NCBI GenBank assembly: GCA_914767715.1
Contig: OU612071.1
Location: 1,302,001-1,366,000 of the forward strand
Length of the DNA: 64,000 nucleotides
Direction: 5' to 3'
From: Membranipora membranacea
Lineage: Eukaryota; Bryozoa; Gymnolaemata; Cheilostomatida; Membraniporidae
Below the pieces are notes generated by a model. That model saw only the letters and a program-made list of their open reading frames with translations. It was not told the origin of the DNA and ran no database searches. Made by a program: the position numbers and the translations under genes. Positions 58,355-64,000 of the stretch are shown one piece after another (position 1 is the first letter of the stretch; every line of letters starts with the position of its first letter).

Positions 58355-59492
58355 TTAACAAACAGTGCTAATTATCCTTAATTGGACAATTAAAAATTTT
58401 GACAACAAGGATATTAATGTTATTATGTAATTATGCCTGTTATTGGCTAATCTCCCTGCTTGTGGCACTCAAGCTGACAGATTAAAATTTATTACTTTAA
58501 ATGGTGTTGCCACTAGTCTAACATTTTAATACTATCTGTACTAGTGCTGACAACTACTAGAGAACTACTATCCAAGAGTGAGAGAGAAATATGCCAAAAT
58601 TGCTTCCTGTACACCATATAACTGAGATGGCTGAGAATGATATAGTATAACATCAAGAGCTCCTTTGTAGACAGGTAATGAATATATACCAGGTTTACGA
58701 TAGTTGATTTACCTTTGCCTCCCTCAGCCCACATACCATAACATTCAGAGCTAACTCCATGTTCAGAGCATATTAGAGCATAACAAATAGAAATAGCTGA
58801 AAGTCATTCACTCTCAATAATCACAATGAGCGTAGTATAGACTATGCCAATACTCAGTACTCATACTAATTGCTGCGACACCAAGTTTGAGTTTTTTTTA
58901 GCAACAGTCGGCATATTTTCAGTAGGCAGTGGTTCTGTGGAAAATATGGCCTCATTCACATATCACTTCTCTCCACTTAGGCATGTAGGACAGTTGATAC
59001 AATGTAATTCCTCGCTCATCTTGAGCGATGTTGTACATTTTTATTAGTGCAAAGTTTTCTGATAATTCTGCTAGCATAGTTTAGCTGATGTATTCTATTT
59101 ATGCAGTTGCTGCCAACATTAACAGATTGCACAAAATATAACATAGGGAAGGGTACAACACAGAAGAGTAGAACATAAGTATTTTGTCGGGTCATCATAC
59201 TCATTACTAAGAGTTTTCTGTGCTTATAAAAAATGTGAGCGGACAATTCGAATGGAATGCTTTCAAATTCCATCATGATGTAACGAAAATTAAAGATTTG
59301 CCCCGGCGGGGATTTGAACCTGGGCCTCCCGCAATATAGACTTTGATGATACTTGCACTGCAATATCTATTCATTACAGCATAGCTTGCCTGGTCATCTA
59401 AATACAAACTCATTGAATACAATGTCAATCCAATTATAATTATAATTTTGACTAGAACTGGAAAGGCTTATACTATAACTATACAACTATTC
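58355..59492 (-). repeat. Unrecognised 1.1-kb repeat, copy c
   Basis: It is in the same orientation as copy a. On the minus strand a tRNA-like T arm with GGTTCAAATCC and acceptor-like CCGGGGCA lies at about 59299-59325, as in copy b. The right edge ends about 200 bases before the point reached by copies a and b. No shared coding constraint is evident. Confidence 0.75.
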
Positions 59493-59747
59493 AAGTTTTT
59501 CACAAGTCCCATACTACAAACTATTACCGGTAGGGGAGAAGAAGAGACATCTATATCGCCTATTCCACACACATTTCTTTTCTCCCCTAACCCTTATGGC
59601 AGATTTGCCAGACTGAACTGAAAGTTTTCATCAACCTCCAAATGACCTAGACAATAAAAAGCAATTTACAATGAGAGTACTTCTCACCTTGAATTCTCTT
59701 TCTTACCTCTTCTTTTATTTCTCAACCTCCCAATCTGTCCTACTGCC
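59493..59747. other. Noncoding stretch
   Basis: Nothing supportable is seen. Confidence 0.35.
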
Positions 59748-60459
59748 TTACATATCAAAGATTGCCTGCAGCCGCTGTTCTGGTGTTAGATTATCTAATA
59801 GGGCTTTCACTGTGTCTGTGTGACATCTGAATGATGCCCAGTGCAAAACTGTCCTACCACCGTTATCCTCTTTAGATATAAGCTGAAGCTGCTCCTCTGG
59901 TTTTAGATTATCTGATATAGCCTTCCCTGTGTCTGTGTCCCCTAACTCTCTGTGATGCCCCGTGTAAAACTGTCTCACCATCCTTATCTTTTATAGAGAT
60001 GAGCCTCAGCTGCTGATATTGTGTTACATTATCTAAAAGAGCCTTCATTGTGTTTGTGTTACCATTCCATGATGCCCAGTGCAAAACTGTCTTACCAATG
60101 TGGTCCTTATTAGAGGTGAGCTGAAGCTGCTGATCTGGTGTTAGATTATTTAATAAAGCCTTCACTATGTCTGTGTGACCTCTGAGAAATTCTCAGTAAA
60201 AAGCTGTGCAACCCTTCTTATCCTCTTTAGAGATGAGCTAAAGCTGCTCCTCTGGTTTTAGATTATCTAATATAGCCTTCACTGTGTCTGTGTGTCCTCT
60301 CTGTGATGCCCTGTGTAAAGCTGTCTCACTATCCTTATGTTTTATAGAGATGAGCCTCGGCTGCTGATCAGAAGTAGGATTATCTAATATAGCTTTCACT
60401 GTGTCTGCGTGACCTGCCTGCGATGCCAAGTGTTAAAAGTTTGATTAGTGGCGATCCAT
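59748..60459 (-). pseudogene. Copy C: ankyrin exon relic
   Basis: An ATG at 60459 lines up with the MDL start of A2 and B, but two TAA codons fall within the first ten codons. Further on, 39-residue units are legible (GHADTVKAILDN, ETALHRASQRGHTD, KTVLHWASWNGNTN, TVKALLDNLTPEQRLQ) across at least three frames or stops, about six units in all. The sequence then stops at 59748. No linker, NTase or TPR exon follows within the window on the minus strand. Confidence 0.82.
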
Positions 60460-60473
60460 TATTCTGCTGTGTT

Positions 60474-60546
60474 CAGTAGGTGGTTCTTATGTCTGATATC
60501 TAAATAATAATATTATTTAGATTTCAGACATGAGAACCACCTACTG
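60474..60546. repeat. Perfect-type palindrome at 5' edge of copy C
   Basis: cagtaggtggttcttatgtc and its reverse complement ending ccacctactg flank a centre near 60510 (aataataatatt). The arms are about 34 bases with one or two mismatches. The left arm equals the 5' UTR of A2 (20628-20665), so the palindrome arose by inverted duplication of this promoter-proximal text. Confidence 0.88.
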
Positions 60547-61107
60547 ATTTCAATGACTGGTATAAGCAGTGATCAATTTGGGAGTGAACCTTTATATGAA
60601 TCACAATCTGGTTATCCACAAAAAAATTAACTATTGACTATAAGAATCAAAACTAAACCAATTATTATGAGTGAGTTTTACAATCGATCACTAGCTGGCT
60701 CATAAGTTTCATCTGTAACAAATTATTATCATAACTACTTTTATTTAATTTACTTATAGTACAGGGGCTTATTTGTTTGGCCCATTCTGATGTTGATTTA
60801 AGCAAGTGTTGTGAAGTGTCGGATCCAGATGGCAAAAAATATTGAATTTGTATGGACACTATTTAATTTCCTCAGGATTATATGTTGCAAATAATATTGC
60901 AAATATTGGTACCCTTCTGCATGGGCACAAAGCTCTGAGGACAGTTTTGAAATTGATGATTATACCTACTGTTGAAGAGTGGCGGAGGGGGTTCTTTTAT
61001 AAGCATGCAGGGTGTGCAAAAACACAGCCAATCTCCAGTATTTTGAGTCCAGGTCTGTAAGAACCTAGCTAGGATAAATGGCTGGCAAATACCGAGTCAA
61101 GTTTGAA
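60547..61107. other. Noncoding stretch
   Basis: Nothing supportable is seen apart from the edge of the tRNA-like unit that follows. Confidence 0.35.
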
Positions 61108-61547
61108 TGCAGGTGCCAGGAATTGAACCTGGACTTAACATATCGCACCCTAAACAACTGGACCTAACATATCCCAACCTAAACAACTGGACCTAAAATA
61201 TCTCACCCTGATCAACTGGACCTAACATATCCTCCCTAACGACTGGATCTAACATATCCCACCCTAAATAACTGGACCTAACATATCCCACCCTAAACAG
61301 CTTGACCTTACATATCCCACCCTAAACAACTGGACCTAACATACCCCACCCTAAACAGCTGGACCTAACATATCCCACCCTAAACAACTGGACCTAACAT
61401 ATCCCACGATTAACAACTTGACCTAATATATCCCACCCTAAACAACTGGACCTAACATAGCCCACCCTAAACAACTGGACCTAACATATCCCACCCTAAA
61501 CAACTGGAGTTAACACATCCCACCCTAAACAACTGGACCACACATCT
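61108..61547 (-). repeat. 29-bp minisatellite inside a tRNA-like sequence
   Basis: About 14 units of 29 bases (cccaccctaaacaactggac then ctaacatat) fill 61135-61539. Read on the minus strand each unit is GGTCCAGTTGTTTAGGGTG plus GGATATGTTA, which resembles a D arm to anticodon-stem region. The right end (61541-61547, then TGGTCCAGTTG) looks like a 5' acceptor and A box. The left end (61109-61132) is a perfectly paired T arm (CCAGG/CCTGG) with B box GGTTCAATTCC and 3' acceptor CACCTGC then A. The acceptor strands still pair at about four of seven positions. Confidence 0.75.
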
Positions 61548-64000
61548 TGATGCTAAGACTCCGTGGATTTAGGTGTTATTAGGTCTAATATATGACCAAC
61601 GCGAACAACACAAAGTATTGTATGTCTTTCAACACTCAAAATCTAGATAGCTATGTTGTTCGTGCCTCAGGGACTGCATGAGTGTATCCTGCCTCATCTC
61701 ATTGAACTATGAATGTTAAGAACATGCATTCCCCTAACGATTGCTCATTATTTGATATAAAAATGAATCTTTAAATTAATACAATCACGCGAACATATGT
61801 AGAGAAAAGTCGAGGGTTTGGACATCAACATACAAGCTCTGAAATAAACCCCATGCTGTGAAATGCACATTGATCGTATCAATTTCCTGAATGAAGAACA
61901 ACTTGCCGTATTTTCTCCTTGAAAACGTAGAGCTGAAGCAATCGGCCACTAGATCGACACTACGACACTACCATCACCAGATAAAACCCTCAAACCTCAG
62001 ATATGAGCCTGTGACTATTATCAGACTATTGTGTTGGTCAGATGCGATACAGGCGATGTCTGGAATCTGACAAATTTAGATCATAGTATAATAACTCACC
62101 TCTGTCTGATACTGTATCAGATTTAAGACCCGTATTTTTGGCTTTCTATCAAACTCACTGCGAATGGCAGTCATGCAGAAACTATACAACACCAAATGCA
62201 CTTACTGTATGCATACGATATCAAATCCTTATTTCATACACTGTGCAAAATCGGTTCCTATCGAGAGCTTATTCCAAGCGGGATAATGATTGTATAAATA
62301 GATGAAGTTATACCTTCATTGTATAATTACAATTGAATTGAATAAGTTGTCTACTTATACCATACATTGAATAATTATAGTTGCATAATTTTGCCAGGAA
62401 TGTGGTATAATCATTGTATAAAGTGGAATAATGAAGCTATAAACATGATTATTCAGACTTATGCCCAGTGTATAATCATTGAAAAGGAACTGATATTGCA
62501 CAGTTATAGGGAGGGGGGTCACTACTTCCCCCTTAGTCAAACACAAAAGTTTAGGTAAGCCTGAAGGCTGTTCCCAAACATGGAGCCATATCGAGATGAT
62601 TGAACTATAAACGCCTTGTGCTCCAGTATGTTTGGTGAGTAAATATAAAGTTAAAGTATTATTTTTATGAGTTAATCTGCTATTATGTTTTAATAAAATC
62701 ATGTTAGGTATGAATCTTAACATCGTAACACATTTGATTCATTAAACTCTGACCAATCGGAACATTACATAATGAGACAGGAGAAACTCTGCTAATTTTA
62801 ATCAGAAAGTCAAATCAATTTGTGTGGGTCCATTAATATAAAAGGCGAAGTTGTTGTTATAATATAGAGTTGATGTCGACACAGCCATTAACGATCAATT
62901 TTCATTCAGTACATTCCCGTTTTGAAGCCCATTGGTTTACACGTGTTGTTTCAATTCCAGATATGATTTTCATTGGTATTGAATATTAAACCATGATGCA
63001 ACATGACTTCAGTGGCCGGCACCACTTATAAAATTAAAGCACCGTTGGTAAGAGCAACGACTACGTGGGTCCTTGGTGATAGTCTACATGGTTTGAGTTT
63101 TTTTTTAAACGTTTATTGACAAGCAATCTTCATCATTAAAATAATGTTCTTCCGAGTGTACCAAAGTAAAACAAAAATAAATCAATATGGAAGATAAAGA
63201 CTAACAATGAAAATGTTTATGTCTTAGACTGAAATACATAAATGCATATTGTCAGAAAGGCTTTAAATTGTTTGCAGACCTAATTTGTTGCGGAAGGCTA
63301 TTGAAATTATAGAAAGATTGCAAAGAAAATTGTTTGATGGTGGTTTCATATTCTCATATTGTCGTATTGTTGACAACGACAATTCGTCGTCTCTAAGTGG
63401 CAGCGTCTGCATCTGCAAATTACCCGTATAATTACTGCCTGGCAGCACAAACATTTCTAATTTAGCCTAAACTAGGAACGCAGAGGGTCACAGATGTAGA
63501 GTTACACTGACAGATCTAGTGAAGCCCCTGTTGCTATCAGGCACACATATGCCTGAATCTGGATTTGTTATCTTGCTGTTTAGTAAGAAAAGGAAATTTG
63601 GGTTGCCCTAAAGAGGGACGCAAGGCGCCCTAACTACTCATACTGAGAATGTGATAAATCCTAGAAGACAAGAGTGCATCCTAGAGGTGAGGCCATGGAG
63701 GACCTCCTAATTGTGGGTGTGCAGCAAGCTGCCAAAACTGAACTGGCACTAATCGGCCATTGGAGTCATTATCCATCGAGCAGAATGAGCAGAATGTGAA
63801 CGACCTGTAATGCACACAAATCTTTCACCCAAATATAAATACACAACATTTACTGTCAATTGATATACTCACATGCAGTGGGTTATGCCAGCCGTTACTC
63901 TGAGACATTTGAAACTAAATGGTAACATAATGTATCTCACCTCACCTCAATTCAGGTATTATCATGTAACTAGAAAGTGGTCTTCAAACACATTAAAATG
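61548..64000. other. Noncoding stretch to window end
   Basis: It has AT-rich repeats of tataatcattg near 62280-62480 and a TATA-like attaatataaaagg near 62835. An open frame at 62355-62723 is AT-rich and lacks motifs. No gene is supported. Confidence 0.4.

Noticed and set aside
62355-62723. 122-codon minus-strand frame
   Set aside because: AT-rich, low complexity and rich in tataatcattg-type repeats; no motif.

Overview
This is a eukaryotic, metazoan-type window. It is AT-rich, its genes carry GT-AG introns, and much of it consists of decayed retrotransposons (several non-LTR families, one BEL/Pao LTR element) with minisatellites and foldback repeats. I see no operons, ribosome binding sites or bacterial features. 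The host is probably an invertebrate. A marine group such as sponges is a guess from the style of the ankyrin proteins and is not shown by the sequence.

The only host gene family I can support is a dispersed set of minus-strand loci. They encode ankyrin repeats with an unusual 39-residue period, then a 50-residue linker exon, a GlnD/DUF294-like nucleotidyltransferase (NTase) domain and a helical, TPR-like C-terminal region. Copy B (34702-39491) is the best preserved: four coding exons, with one in-frame TGA. Two broken relatives lie at 11995-13100 (A1, C-terminal part) and 17397-20612 (A2, N-terminal part with three frameshifts and a nonsense codon). An ankyrin-only relic lies at 59748-60459 (C). 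Conserved exon phases and splice sites link A2 and B. The last exons of A1 and B look unrelated. The pattern suggests a locally duplicating birth-and-death gene family. An immune or sensing role is possible but is inference only.

Layout: 75-2500 CR1-like LINE (minus); 3351-4492, 23745-24892 and 58355-59492 three copies of one unrecognised 1.1-kb repeat; 7482-11359 a large terminal-inverted-repeat unit with a LINE inside (8327-10790); 11995-20612 A1/A2 and the 4.3 kb between them; 22865-23622 a long inverted repeat; 25772-26878 an internally deleted LINE; 30480-31040 a promoter- or LTR-like block; 31305-31800 a 60-bp satellite; 34702-39491 gene B; 39760-43110 a second long-tailed LINE; 44480-45175 an LTR-like end; 45560-49540 LINE C-terminal fragments; 52354-54240 a nearly intact Rex1/CR1-type RT lying next to BEL/Pao gag-protease sequence (54241-57985); 57967-58070 a palindrome at the BEL break; 59748-60546 ankyrin relic C with a palindrome at its 5' end; 61108-61547 a minisatellite that appears to be an expanded segment of a tRNA-like sequence.

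The rest is noncoding sequence in which I could find no supportable gene. All coordinates of splice junctions and repeat edges were read by eye, and repeat edges are approximate to about 10-20 bases.
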